From: an uncultured Bacilli bacterium
GTDB lineage: Bacteria; Bacillota_I; Bacilli_A; RF39; UBA660
Direction of reading: 5' to 3'
Assembly: GCA_934163035.1 (NCBI GenBank)
Contig: CAKPJX010000007.1
Coordinates: 1 to 55,937 of the forward strand
Length of the DNA: 55,937 nucleotides
The notes below the pieces were generated by a model. That model ran no database searches, was not told where the DNA came from, and was given only the letters and a program-made list of their open reading frames with translations. Positions 17,720 through 26,477 of this stretch are shown here, in pieces; positions within the stretch are counted from its first letter, which is position 1; each line of letters opens with the position of its first letter. The position numbers were made by a program, and so were the translations under genes.

Positions 17720-18125
17720 CTCGAAGGCCTCCGTATAGCAAGCCTGTAAAATATAGATTAGTTTCACAAACATTTGTTATCTTAACTGAAGTCTCTTCAT
17801 CACTAGATAAAGCTACTAAGTCTGCTATGCTAACATTACTATAATTTCTAGACCAATCTCCTATTTTTTCTGATGTTATAATCTTGTTTTTAGTATCAAT
17901 GATATCTTTTAGCTCATTTTGCATTAGATATTTTTTATAAATAATATCAGCAACTAAGCAAGTAGTATATTTAACCTCTTCTTCATGACCTGTAATATCT
18001 TTATTGTGAATTCTTAATTTTACCTCGTAACTAGCACTTTTAGCTATATTTTCAAAAAGACCAGTAGGAATAGCTTTGAAATTATATTTATAATAATAAT
18101 CATTGCTATCAATATAGTTTAACAT
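17712..18125 (-). CDS. head-tail connector protein
   Basis: A 137-residue helical protein directly downstream of the capsid gene, the usual slot for the gp6-type adaptor that binds the portal ring. AGGAG lies before its ATG. Family similarity is suggested by length and position rather than by a clear motif. Confidence 0.6.
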   Translation of the reverse strand: MLNYIDSNDYYYKYNFKAIPTGLFENIAKSASYEVKLRIHNKDITGHEEEVKYTTCLVADIIYKKYLMQNELKDIIDTKNKIITSEKIGDWSRNYSNVSIADLVALSSDEETSVKITNVCETNLYFTGLLYGGLRVV

Positions 18126-18133
18126 TCATACTC

Positions 18134-18997
18134 CTACGCTGAGGCTTTTTTCTTAATAAGGACCATATTGTTATTTGTTACTCTAAATCCAGTATTAATT
18201 TCGTTTTGCGCTTTTACACCAGTGAAATGTTCTGAATCTTTTAATCTCATCATTGTTAAGTTATCAACAATGTGGAATGTTGTACTTTGATACATTGCTA
18301 ATTCTACATCATCTAATTTAATAGTTTTTAATGTACCAGTGTAGTCATAATACTTAGCTGTACCTTCAATAGCATCAGCTTCCAACCATAACATTCCTAA
18401 CCATGTACCAACTTGGCCGGAACTAACGATTCTTTCGTTTGTAGTTGGGGTATATTCTTTACCAGCAGCTTTTAACATTTCTGCAAAGGCATCTACACTA
18501 GCAAGTACAACATTTGGATATACATGTTTCTTTCTTAATTCAGTTCTAGCATTTACTATCTTATCTTTAACATTTGCACTTGTAATAGCTTCTGTATCTT
18601 TAGAAATAGTGCCCTCATTAACTAAGCATGCTAAAGCACTAGCTTGTCTATCTCTACGGTTTTCAGCAATAGCTAGAGATAGATTTTTTTCAGCCTTATT
18701 GTAAGGACAAGAATTAGCTGTAACTTGATAGATTTTTTTTGATTTTCTGTAAGAGTTATTTAATAATAAATCAATTAATTCATTACTAGTTGCTTCATCA
18801 GTAAAATCGCCAGCTGGTTTACTAGGATCTTTTTGGTCTGCCTGGGTTTCTTTATAAATTTTTACAGCTCCAGCATGAACATCACCCTCGTAGTCATCAT
18901 TGTAAGTAACACCAGGTATTAAAATCGTATCACAAAATAAATTTGGTTCTAATATAGGTGAGTATTTCTCATCTACATAATCATTTCCATATTTCAT
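18134..18997 (-). CDS. major capsid protein (module 1)
   Basis: The 287-residue protein follows the scaffold gene and has the pattern of A118-like capsid proteins: an N-terminal EPNLFCDTILIPGVTYNDDY arm, ENRRDRQASALACLVNEG and VYPNVVLASVDAFAEML, then ERIVSSGQVGTWLGMLWLEA. It forms the icosahedral shell, presumably with an HK97-type fold. AGGAG precedes the start. Confidence 0.85.
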   Translation of the reverse strand: MKYGNDYVDEKYSPILEPNLFCDTILIPGVTYNDDYEGDVHAGAVKIYKETQADQKDPSKPAGDFTDEATSNELIDLLLNNSYRKSKKIYQVTANSCPYNKAEKNLSLAIAENRRDRQASALACLVNEGTISKDTEAITSANVKDKIVNARTELRKKHVYPNVVLASVDAFAEMLKAAGKEYTPTTNERIVSSGQVGTWLGMLWLEADAIEGTAKYYDYTGTLKTIKLDDVELAMYQSTTFHIVDNLTMMRLKDSEHFTGVKAQNEINTGFRVTNNNMVLIKKKASA

Positions 18998-19008
18998 AAT
19001 TCACTCTC

Positions 19009-19560
19009 CTAACCTTTGTAATATGGATTATTAGCATATTTTTTCTGAAGATATGCTATGTCTTCATTAACACTTTTATTAGTGCTTTGTTGTGAAAATC
19101 CAGTTGATTTAGGGCTTGAGTCCTGACTAACTAGGTATTGTGTATTCTCTTTTAAATAACCAGTTAAGTTATCACTAAAATCACCATCTAATTCTGAAAT
19201 TTCACTTACTACAAACTTTTGAAACTTTTTGTCAACACCAGCATTTGCAACTGCGGTAATGTTCTCAGCATAATTAAGTTTCTTTTTTAAAGCTTCATTA
19301 TCTTTCAAAACTTCGTTATACTTTTCTTCAACAGTTTGTCTACTTGACTTCCACTCATTAAATTCTTTTAATTCAGCCTCATTAGGTAATTTTCTTCTTT
19401 CCTTAGCAAGCAATGAATTAACTTCGCTTTGAGTAAAAGTTTTTTCTTCAGGTTTTTCAGCAGTTCCTGATTCTACATCCTGAGTTTTTTCTTCAGTCTC
19501 AGTAACTGCATCGCCATCAGCAAATAACTGTATTTTTAATGGCATTTGATCTTTAATCAT
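19009..19560 (-). CDS. capsid scaffold protein (module 1)
   Basis: A 183-residue, strongly acidic and helical protein (MPLKIQLFADGD, then a Glu/Lys-rich coiled coil with KTFTQSEVNSLLAKERRK), typical of phage scaffold proteins that shape the procapsid. I chose the ATG at 19560 because GGAGG is six bases upstream; a longer frame to 19599 has no better site. The capsid gene follows 11 bases later. Confidence 0.8.
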   Translation of the reverse strand: MIKDQMPLKIQLFADGDAVTETEEKTQDVESGTAEKPEEKTFTQSEVNSLLAKERRKLPNEAELKEFNEWKSSRQTVEEKYNEVLKDNEALKKKLNYAENITAVANAGVDKKFQKFVVSEISELDGDFSDNLTGYLKENTQYLVSQDSSPKSTGFSQQSTNKSVNEDIAYLQKKYANNPYYKG

Positions 19561-19639
19561 AATTCCTCCATTTTTATTGGGTAACAAAGTAATTCCCATG
19601 CCCTTAATTTCTTTAATGTCTAACTAAGTAAAAGACATG

Positions 19640-19667
19640 AAAAAAACTCGACAATTAAATCGAGTTT
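19640..19667 (-). terminator. terminator between MuF region and scaffold gene
   Basis: AAACTCGA pairs with TCGAGTTT (eight base pairs) and seven T follow on the minus strand. A second small hairpin (ATGTC/GACAT) follows before the scaffold gene. The hairpin can make expression of scaffold and capsid genes independent of the packaging genes, although I see no clear promoter after it. Confidence 0.7.
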
Positions 19668-19686
19668 CTGCAAACATAAAATCATG

Positions 19687-19884
19687 TTATTTCTTTTTTT
19701 CAAGTTCTTTAGCCTTTTTTCTTAATTCTTCGTAATCAATGACACTAACCTCGCCTTTATCAAACTTGCGTTCTTCTTCATCAACTAATTCTTTTAATAT
19801 TCCAGTAAATGGTACTGATTTTTTTGGATTCGGCCACATTGGTTCATAAAGTCTATCTCTTTCTTTTCCTTTTGGCATTGGCAT
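19687..19884 (-). CDS. small protein after the MuF-ART gene, possible immunity partner
   Basis: A 65-residue charged protein (MPMPKGKERDRLYEPMWPNP, then an acidic and basic helix ending in KKAKELEKKK). Its ATG overlaps the stop of the MuF gene by one base, so the two are translationally coupled. Polymorphic toxins often have an immunity gene in this position, but its size is at the low end and no family is recognised. A simple head accessory role is equally possible. Confidence 0.55.
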   Translation of the reverse strand: MPMPKGKERDRLYEPMWPNPKKSVPFTGILKELVDEEERKFDKGEVSVIDYEELRKKAKELEKKK

Positions 19885-21452
19885 TACAATTCCTCCATTT
19901 CATAGAACAGTTTACCATTTTCTTGCCATTTTTGCATTATTTTAAAGTTTTTACCCTTATCTAATAAAACTTCTTGTTCTTCAATGTTGATTTTACTTAA
20001 ATCCTTGGCCGTTTTGCTATGAATTATTAATCTAACATCATCATTAGAATCATAAATATCCTTAGACATAGAAGTAAAAGCATCGTAAGTAACAGTACCA
20101 TTTTTCATTGATAATAAAAACTGTTTTTTAGCCTCACCATCTAAAAATAAAGACCTATAATATGTGCCCTTACTATTCGGTATCTTAGATAAAGCTGAAC
20201 TTAAATTATCGCTTACTGATTTTAATCTATCATCTAAAGGATAATTATTTCTTAAAGCATCATTAATTAGATATGAATCTGATGATATGTAACTATTAAT
20301 AGCATTCTTTTCATCAGTATTTAGATTTACATACCAGTCTGGAGTTTTCTTATAGACATATTCTCTATTGAAATCTCTCTTTAAATCGTTTTCATTAATA
20401 AAACTTTGAGTTCTTTGTTCCCATTCTTTAACTTTGGACTTACATTTAGAAAAGGCTTCTAAATCGCCATTAGTTTTAAACATTTCCGCTTTGCGTTTCC
20501 ACTTTCTTACACCACGCTCAAGATATCTTTGTTGTTGAGATAGTTCGTATTGTTTAGTAGCTGTATCAAGAGATATAGTTTTTAATTCTTTATTTCTTGC
20601 TGTTCCAAAATATGGTTCAAAATAATGAGCACAATTTATACCACATAAACCGTCTATCTTGCCATATCCTGTTATTTTTTCTAAATCTTTGTACTTAATT
20701 ACTAAACCTTGCCATGGGAAATGTTGAGGTCTACATTTAATGTGCTCCGATAAATATACATATTCACACTCCAACTCTTCAACAACCTTTTTATTTATAT
20801 TATTAGAAAGCTGTCTTGCTCCAGTAAGTATTTCTCTACGAGCTGTTGATTCTATATCATAATTTCTTACTCCTATTACTTTACCATTTTCATCAGTGGT
20901 AGTATAAATTAATGTAGTTATTCCTTTATTTCCTAAAGCATTAATGTTTTCTCTAATAGCTTCTTGATAAGAATGAGTACCCATTGATGTTTTTAAGTAA
21001 CCATCTTCCACTATATCTAAATAAGCGTTTCTAGCACTTTCAGCTATTTTAGAAGACATTTTAATGAAGTGTTCTACTTCCTCATCATATGCAGTGTTTA
21101 TTATCGTTTGAATGACATTATTGCTTAGTAAAGTCTTAGGATTAATTTTTAGTTTTCCATTTTGAAAACTTTTTTCTAAACTTTGATAATTAAGTGTATT
21201 ATATCTTATAGAATTCAAAGCTTTTTTGATTTCTTGCTTAGTTTTCTTTGTATATTTAGCAAGATACTCGATAACTTCCTCATTGAACAATCCCATTTCG
21301 TCAAGCTTTTTCAAACGCCAATAATCACTGTTTTGAAACACTTCCTCATATTTGAAATGATTAGCTATAGTAATCAATAAATCCGTTTCTATCTTCTCAT
21401 ACATCTTAAGTAAAGAAGATACAGCTTTTTGATTATATTCTTCATTATTCAT
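19884..21452 (-). CDS. MuF-type minor capsid protein fused to an ADP-ribosyltransferase-like domain
   Basis: Residues about 10-310 match phage minor capsid 2/MuF proteins: ESTARREILTGARQLSN, CRPQHFPWQG, GLCGINCAHYFEPYFG. This part binds the portal inside the head. From about 375 a second domain shows the R-S-E pattern of ADP-ribosyltransferases: Arg433 in GTYYRSLF, an STS-like FTSMS at 459-463, and an ExE-type EEQEVLL at 491-497 with Glu492 and Glu494. All key residues are present. ADP-ribosyltransferase effectors fused to MuF proteins are a known polymorphic-toxin arrangement; here the domain could be carried in the virion and enter the host with DNA. It overlaps the portal gene by eight bases. 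Activity and target are inference. Confidence 0.8.
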   Translation of the reverse strand: MNNEEYNQKAVSSLLKMYEKIETDLLITIANHFKYEEVFQNSDYWRLKKLDEMGLFNEEVIEYLAKYTKKTKQEIKKALNSIRYNTLNYQSLEKSFQNGKLKINPKTLLSNNVIQTIINTAYDEEVEHFIKMSSKIAESARNAYLDIVEDGYLKTSMGTHSYQEAIRENINALGNKGITTLIYTTTDENGKVIGVRNYDIESTARREILTGARQLSNNINKKVVEELECEYVYLSEHIKCRPQHFPWQGLVIKYKDLEKITGYGKIDGLCGINCAHYFEPYFGTARNKELKTISLDTATKQYELSQQQRYLERGVRKWKRKAEMFKTNGDLEAFSKCKSKVKEWEQRTQSFINENDLKRDFNREYVYKKTPDWYVNLNTDEKNAINSYISSDSYLINDALRNNYPLDDRLKSVSDNLSSALSKIPNSKGTYYRSLFLDGEAKKQFLLSMKNGTVTYDAFTSMSKDIYDSNDDVRLIIHSKTAKDLSKINIEEQEVLLDKGKNFKIMQKWQENGKLFYEMEEL

Positions 21453-22854
21453 CTAATCCAAACTCACTACCATCAGTTATAGTCTGCTCTTTTATTTCTT
21501 TATTCATTTGCTCTGCAAAAGCCAAAGCCTCTTGATCCTTTAACTTATAAACATCACGATAGTATTGAGCCTTACTAATTAATTTAGAATTATATTCGGC
21601 TTGACCTTGAGCTCTTACCTTTTCTTTGTCTTCAATGATACTATCGTCATAATATACTGACACACTGAATTCTGCCTTTTCATTAAGCAATTCAGCAATA
21701 GCATGACAAAGGTTATCTATTGCATAAGTCAAAATATTTTCTTGTTTTTTAATTTTGCGATATACATCACTATTACTACTCATTACATTATCAGTATTAA
21801 CATATACTTCACCATCTTTAACTTTATAAAAATTATGTCCTAAACCAATTTTAGAACTGAATATATTCAAATGAAATTGTAATGCCTGGGTTAACTGTTC
21901 TATTCGTAAATCAAATGAACTTTCTTTTATTGGCTCTTTATCTTCAGATTTACCTGGTACAACATAAAAGGCTATATCTCTTGGGTCAAACATAGGAGTC
22001 ATTTCACCATTGCTATCGATATTAAACTTTGTTGCACTACTTGATATATATACTCTTTTTCTGCCAAGCCACAATTCATTATCAAGCGTATCAAAATCCT
22101 TATCAACTGCTAAAGCAGCATCTAAAGCATTAGCATAGCAACTAATACCATAAGGACTATTTATATCTAAATTATTGACCTTAGGAGTAAACAGCATAGA
22201 AAACTTTGGAACTTTAGACAAAGTTTCTATTTTTGATAATCCTTCATCTAATTCAATTTTCTCAAATTCATGTGATTTAAATTTTCTAAAGTATTTTCTA
22301 TTATAAATTGTATATCCATTATTTCCTAAAATGTGACAATTAATCTTTAAATATTCACCATCAATAACCTTTTCAGTATTCCAAAATAGAACATCTGTTA
22401 CATCTCGATTATCTGATTTTAATATGATAATATTAGTAGCATTTAAAAAGTTCATTTTTACAATGCCGTCATCTAGATAAGGAACTATTGCTCCTGTTCC
22501 AAGTGCCTCTACTAATTGCATTAAATCATTAGCATTTTTCAGAAATTTATTATTATTTAAACACTCAATTATTTTCTTTTGTACCTTCGACTTGCTTGCG
22601 GTTATTTCTAGTTTCTCATTAAAAAAGAAATCCGATAAGTCTTCACAACCTTGACTTATCATATTAAGTCTTTTTAAATCATATTCATTGTATTGGCTGC
22701 CGTTATATACTCGATACTTATGATCTTCTGTTTTACCTTCATACCATTGTAGCCATTTGTTAACTCGCTCTTCTTGTTCGGTATCTATAACATTTGCTGA
22801 ATAACCTAATTCTGTTAAAAAATTTTTAATTATTTTTTTACAATATCTTTCCAT
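21445..22854 (-). CDS. portal protein (module 1)
   Basis: A 469-residue protein in the slot between large terminase and MuF protein. It has the SPP1 gp6-like pattern: an N-terminal WLQWYEGKTEDHKYRVYNG, central FNIDSNGEMTPMFDPRDIAF and ALQFHLNIFSSKIGLGHNFY. The C-terminal third is helical and acidic. It forms the dodecameric ring for DNA entry and exit and binds the terminase. AAAGGA precedes the ATG. Confidence 0.88.
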   Translation of the reverse strand: MERYCKKIIKNFLTELGYSANVIDTEQEERVNKWLQWYEGKTEDHKYRVYNGSQYNEYDLKRLNMISQGCEDLSDFFFNEKLEITASKSKVQKKIIECLNNNKFLKNANDLMQLVEALGTGAIVPYLDDGIVKMNFLNATNIIILKSDNRDVTDVLFWNTEKVIDGEYLKINCHILGNNGYTIYNRKYFRKFKSHEFEKIELDEGLSKIETLSKVPKFSMLFTPKVNNLDINSPYGISCYANALDAALAVDKDFDTLDNELWLGRKRVYISSSATKFNIDSNGEMTPMFDPRDIAFYVVPGKSEDKEPIKESSFDLRIEQLTQALQFHLNIFSSKIGLGHNFYKVKDGEVYVNTDNVMSSNSDVYRKIKKQENILTYAIDNLCHAIAELLNEKAEFSVSVYYDDSIIEDKEKVRAQGQAEYNSKLISKAQYYRDVYKLKDQEALAFAEQMNKEIKEQTITDGSEFGLDE

Positions 22855-22864
22855 TAAATCCTTT

Positions 22865-24211
22865 CTAGTTAATTTGAACTAACACTTCTTGATATGGTTC
22901 TGTACTGTATTCTTGACTATCTAAACTATCAATATCTTGTTTGCCATCATCTAATCTTATATCTTTTTTATCTTTTTCCCATACAGCTGTTTTAAAAGCC
23001 ATTATTAGTGCCTCACAGCTCTCAAGGATAAAGTATTTATTTGTGCTGAACATCTTGCAGTAAAAACGAATACGATCTAATATTTCACCTTTAATAGCAT
23101 TATTTATTTCAATGGCTATATGATTTTCTCTTAGAGCTCTTTCAAAACCAGCAATCAATGTTTGCTCAGCGCTATCACAACGAATATCTATAATTGGAAC
23201 ACTAGGATATTCGCTTCTCAGCTCTTTTATAAAATCTATAAATGCTTGTGTTAATTCCGTGTCATCAATTCTCTTAGCTATTCTTTTTTGCTTTATAGTT
23301 CCGAACTTTGTAAATCGATTACAAATACCTGTAGCATTAAAACTATGTGCTGAACCGTTGCCGCCAAAATCGACACCAATGGTAATAAATTTTAATGAAT
23401 TTCTTAATGGATTAATGTAATATCCATCCTCATCAGTCTCATTCCATTCACTCATTTTAACAATGTGATAATCTTTAAATTCACAATAAATAAGTCCTTC
23501 AGCAACAACTCTTCGACCAAGTATATCTCTTTGATACCATATTGAATTTGGATCATACTGACTTACTATTTCTTGTCTTCTTTGTTCGGTTATAGCCGAA
23601 TTATCATAAATTGTAAAATGCGAATAGTTGTAGCCACCAACCAATCCCTTCTCTTCCCATAAATCCAAGTAATCTTTATATATGGTGTCAAGCGGATTAC
23701 CTGGGTTTAAGTCCCAGAACCATTTAGGATTATTACTGGCCAACTGTCTTGCAAATGCTACTTTAATAAAGCTTTCTTTTGAGTTTTCGCAATCATAATG
23801 TTCGTTTATTTCTGTTGCAACCCATAATCCATATGAGTTTCCTAATATCTTTTTGTAGCTATCAGCCTGTCCGCCGCCAGCGAAGATAATTATCTTTTCG
23901 CCTGTTTTAGTATCAACAAATAAGGCTTCATTATCTTTGAACTTTCCCCAATGGCAACGCCCTTTAAATAAATGTTCTAAGCCAAAACCATTACATTCGC
24001 CAATGTTTAACTTAGCATTTGCTAATGTACTGCCGCTAGCTAAGTGAATTTTATCTTTTGTGTATTCCAAGTTTAGAGCAAAAGCAAGGCAGTTATCTAT
24101 TGTTTTGCCTGCTCTTACCGCTCCTTCTGCTACATTAGCTTTGTTGTCTTTAGATTCAAGAATGTAATCTATATGCTTTTGACTGAATGGCAGCCAATTT
24201 ATTGTCCTCAT
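22865..24211 (-). CDS. terL: large terminase subunit (module 1)
   Basis: The packaging motor ATPase and nuclease, PBSX-like. The ATP site has an adapted Walker A, GAVRAGKT (30-37, Lys36), and a catalytic acid in LWVATEINE (Glu134). The C-terminal RNase H-like nuclease starts ITIGVDFGGNGSAH with Asp281. Length (448) is normal. The start overlaps the small terminase stop by four bases, so they are coupled. Confidence 0.92.
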   Translation of the reverse strand: MRTINWLPFSQKHIDYILESKDNKANVAEGAVRAGKTIDNCLAFALNLEYTKDKIHLASGSTLANAKLNIGECNGFGLEHLFKGRCHWGKFKDNEALFVDTKTGEKIIIFAGGGQADSYKKILGNSYGLWVATEINEHYDCENSKESFIKVAFARQLASNNPKWFWDLNPGNPLDTIYKDYLDLWEEKGLVGGYNYSHFTIYDNSAITEQRRQEIVSQYDPNSIWYQRDILGRRVVAEGLIYCEFKDYHIVKMSEWNETDEDGYYINPLRNSLKFITIGVDFGGNGSAHSFNATGICNRFTKFGTIKQKRIAKRIDDTELTQAFIDFIKELRSEYPSVPIIDIRCDSAEQTLIAGFERALRENHIAIEINNAIKGEILDRIRFYCKMFSTNKYFILESCEALIMAFKTAVWEKDKKDIRLDDGKQDIDSLDSQEYSTEPYQEVLVQIN

Positions 24212-24627
24212 TTTTTATCTCCAAAGCCAAATAAATCAGCAAGTACAGTTAAATCTTCAATGTCTCGTTTTGATTTATTATTGTCTTTTAATATATCATT
24301 TATATCCTTTAGAGCTGAAGTAATTATCTTAATGTTTCTCTCATTGATATCATTTAAAGTATTAATTTTATCTAATAATTTTATAGCCGTATTATTTATT
24401 GATACATTATTGTTAGAATCGTTATCTGATTGTTTTTCGATTGTCTTTTCTATCGTTTTTGTCTTAATTTTGTCTTCTTTTTGTCTCTTTTTGTCTTTCC
24501 AGCCAGCTGTATATTTTCTTATGGTACCATTATTATTAATACCATTATATTTTAAGAAGGCACTAACAGACTTAAAGTCGCCTAATAGATAGTCTTTTTC
24601 TAATTGTTTCCAATCGTACTTTGCCAT
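24208..24627 (-). CDS. terS: small terminase subunit (module 1)
   Basis: The 139-residue protein begins with a helix-turn-helix (YDWKQLEKDYLLGDFKSVSA, then FLKYNGINNNGTIRK) like DNA-binding small terminases. A highly charged linker and helical C-terminal oligomerisation part follow. It recognises phage DNA and hands it to TerL. GAGGTGAGGTGAT precedes the ATG. Confidence 0.82.
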   Translation of the reverse strand: MAKYDWKQLEKDYLLGDFKSVSAFLKYNGINNNGTIRKYTAGWKDKKRQKEDKIKTKTIEKTIEKQSDNDSNNNVSINNTAIKLLDKINTLNDINERNIKIITSALKDINDILKDNNKSKRDIEDLTVLADLFGFGDKK

Positions 24628-24660
24628 ATCACCTCACCTCAATAAGAAACAGTTCGTTCC

Positions 24661-24735
24661 TTAGTTATGACCGTAACAAGAAAGGAGGTCGCCTAAGTTT
24701 GGGGTTTAAGACAAAAAAATTACGATCATAACTAA
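24661..24735 (-). promoter_or_regulatory. inverted repeat in the terS leader
   Basis: Arms 24661-24676 and 24720-24735 are 16 bases long with one mismatch (TTAGTTATGACCGTAA against TTACGATCATAACTAA). The loop on the minus strand contains ACCTCCTTTCT, the same as the anti-Shine-Dalgarno end of 16S rRNA. It could fold over the leader upstream of terS. Function unknown. Confidence 0.5.
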
Positions 24736-24757
24736 AAAAGAACATATTTCTATGCTC
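24734..24757 (-). terminator. terminator upstream of terS (module 1)
   Basis: GAGCATA pairs with TATGTTC through a GAAA loop (one G-U pair), followed on the minus strand by six T. It lies about 105 bases before terS, so late expression may depend on readthrough or on a promoter after it. Confidence 0.65.
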
Positions 24758-24774
24758 TTTACTTCATGATATAG

Positions 24775-24885
24775 CTATATTAGTTTTGGGGTTTTATTTT
24801 GAAAATCTGGTGTTTTATTTTGAAAAAAAGTGAATGTAAATTGAATTTCAGCTATATCATTAATATAATTATCAAATACATTCAT
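24775..24885 (-). CDS. possible 36-residue leader peptide
   Basis: An open frame MNVFDNYINDIAEIQFTFTF followed by two copies of the FQNKTP motif sits in the gap between the ArpU-like gene and the terS terminator. There is no good ribosome binding site. The repeated DNA TTTCAAAATAAAACNCC may be the real feature. The remainder of the 24628-24945 gap holds the inverted repeat and the terminator. Confidence 0.25.
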   Translation of the reverse strand: MNVFDNYINDIAEIQFTFTFFQNKTPDFQNKTPKLI

Positions 24886-24945
24886 AGGTCTAATTAACCT
24901 ACAATACAATTGTACCACATATAAAACGGACATTTCCGGACATCT

Positions 24946-25347
24946 TTAATTTTTTGTTTCATTATATATTCTTCTTGCCTGCCTTTCAGAGTAATGAGTT
25001 ATTTTTGCAATCTTATCCCATTTCAATTTTTCTTCATCTCTAAGATACACTACTAACTCACTACCACCGCTTTTAGATATTCTTTCCATCTCTTTAACTA
25101 TGTAATTCTGCAATGATGCAATTTCTTCTTGAATAGCATATATAGTAGTATCTAATTCCTCATCTTTAATTACATAGTGTGTAAACTTATCAAATATCTC
25201 ATTAGTCTTAGATATCCCTAGACTATCCAATTTAGGGGACTTAGGTTGTGTTTTAGTAAAATTGATTTTCTTTTTTGTTAGATAAACATCTAAATCATTT
25301 TCTAATTTTCTTATTCTATTTTTAGCACTTCTTATATTTAGTTCCAT
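24946..25347 (-). CDS. ArpU/RinA-like late gene regulator (module 1)
   Basis: The 133-residue protein has a coiled N-terminus and a C-terminal sigma-region-4-like helix-turn-helix (VVYLRDEEKLKWDKIAKITH, then YSERQARRIYNETK). Such proteins sit just before the terminase genes and switch on the phage late operon. A functional counterpart with different sequence is at 50271-50813. Confidence 0.75.
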   Translation of the reverse strand: MELNIRSAKNRIRKLENDLDVYLTKKKINFTKTQPKSPKLDSLGISKTNEIFDKFTHYVIKDEELDTTIYAIQEEIASLQNYIVKEMERISKSGGSELVVYLRDEEKLKWDKIAKITHYSERQARRIYNETKN

Positions 25348-25358
25348 TTTACCTCTCT

Positions 25359-25451
25359 CTATTCTTTTTGCATTTTATAAACTTCATGAATATCAAAAAA
25401 TCCGTACTTTTCTAATTCTTTTAAGTCGACATTATCTTTAATTTTTAACAT
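25359..25451 (-). CDS. 30-residue phage protein, family also present at 51482-51559
   Basis: The product starts MLKIKDNVDLKELEKYGF, identical over 18 residues to the start of the broken gene at 51306-51559, then ends after 12 more residues. It looks like the conserved N-terminus of a longer phage family, cut short here. It starts one base after the end of the upstream gene. Confidence 0.5.
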   Translation of the reverse strand: MLKIKDNVDLKELEKYGFFDIHEVYKMQKE

Positions 25452-25452
25452 T

Positions 25453-25803
25453 TTAATCTAACCCCAATTCTTCAAGCGTATATTGTCTACCATATTTCAT
25501 ATTTTTATACATTGTTCCATATTTAAAAACAGGAAGCTGAATATCATTAGTACCATTATCTATTTCAATATGAATACATACATCACCATTGCAAATACAA
25601 TTCTCATTTGTTAACTCGATGAAAGCAATTCTATTTTTGAATGGTTTAATTACGGATCTTAGATATCTTTTTTCAGCTTTTTCTAATATGCCTTGTTCCA
25701 GCATATCATGACTCCAAATGTTTTCTTTATGATCGATATCTAGAAAAAATCCCAATTTACTAGCAAAAATCACCTTGCCTATTTTTCTTTTGTACTTAAA
25801 CAT
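25453..25803 (-). CDS. phage protein related to the C-terminal half of 51778-52332
   Basis: A 116-residue protein. Its second half (EKRYLRSVIKPFKNRIAFIE and VFKYGTMYKNMKYGRQYTLE) matches KKYLSAVIKPFKKKIKYIAI and YFEIGTMYKNMEIDKRYTLE of the 184-residue protein in the early region. Family function is unknown. It is the last leftward gene of module 1; nothing resembling integrase, repressor or replication genes follows. Confidence 0.6.
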   Translation of the reverse strand: MFKYKRKIGKVIFASKLGFFLDIDHKENIWSHDMLEQGILEKAEKRYLRSVIKPFKNRIAFIELTNENCICNGDVCIHIEIDNGTNDIQLPVFKYGTMYKNMKYGRQYTLEELGLD

Positions 25804-25967
25804 TTCTTTTGTAAACTTAACACTAACATTTTGACTATTTATGGGTGCAAGTGATTAATAAAGTATAAAACCCCATAATATGGGATAATAAAGGCTAAGT
25901 AAAACACCTAAAAACCGTATTTTTTGACTTTTTTAGATACTATTTAGTACCTAGAAAAGGATAAATA
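25804..25967. other. junction between the two late modules
   Basis: These 164 bases hold no gene. There is a small palindrome (CCCATAATATGGG, near 25874-25888) and the AAAAGG ribosome binding site of the next gene. The tRNA-end sequence at 3653-3668 is not present here, which argues against two independently integrated, intact prophages. Confidence 0.55.
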
Positions 25968-26441
25968 ATGAATTGTAAAAATTTTAGAAATAGACGCAAA
26001 AAAAGGAGCTTATACTTCTTCTGTGTCAAAAAGAAAAAGGAAATAACTTATAATGATTGTAAGTATTGCAATGATAAAGAATATAAACAATATAACACGC
26101 TAAAATCACGCTCAAATAAGCTTGCTAAGAAAGAAAAAGAAAGATTTAGTATAATTTATTCTGATTTAACAACTTGCTGTAATTGTGGTTCTAAAATAGA
26201 TATAGAAAAAAACGAAATTTTCGAGGGAGCACATCGACAACTATCTATAAAATTAGGTATGGTTTGTCCATTTTGTAAAAACTGTCATGATAGGTTCCAT
26301 ACCGACATAATGTTTAATTTAAACTATAAAGTAAAGTTTGAAAACAAATTTCTAAAAAGCCACTCAAAAGAAGAATTTATTAAAATGTTTGGACAAGATT
26401 ATATCTTTAAATTAGAGCGCAAAAAAAAAGAGATAGTTTGA
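25968..26441 (+). CDS. HNH-like zinc-binding phage protein (module 2)
   Basis: A 157-residue basic protein. It has an extra N-terminal CKYC pair (31, 34), then the HNH-like core: CCNC (Cys70, Cys73), KNEIFEGAHR with His89, and CKNCH (Cys103, Cys106, His107), ending MFGQDYIFKL. Related to the 112-residue gene at 3775-4113. Zinc-binding nuclease or recombination function is inferred. AAAAGG lies seven bases before the ATG. It is transcribed against the rest of the phage and stops inside the shared terminator. Confidence 0.65.
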   Translation: MNCKNFRNRRKKRSLYFFCVKKKKEITYNDCKYCNDKEYKQYNTLKSRSNKLAKKEKERFSIIYSDLTTCCNCGSKIDIEKNEIFEGAHRQLSIKLGMVCPFCKNCHDRFHTDIMFNLNYKVKFENKFLKSHSKEEFIKMFGQDYIFKLERKKKEIV

Positions 26442-26471
26442 TACTTAATAAAAGTATCAAACTATCTCTTT
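26426..26471. terminator. bidirectional terminator after HNH-like gene and endolysin
   Basis: A perfect 17-base-pair stem (30 to 46 with 52 to 67 of 264xx; GAGATAGTTTGATACTT) with flanking A and T runs extends to about 20 pairs. It ends both converging genes and is closely similar to the terminator at 4098-4146. Confidence 0.9.
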
Positions 26472-26477
26472 TAATTT

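Noticed and set aside
24679..24689. Fragment of a 16S rRNA gene
   Set aside because: Only 11 bases match the anti-Shine-Dalgarno end and flanking bases do not follow rRNA.
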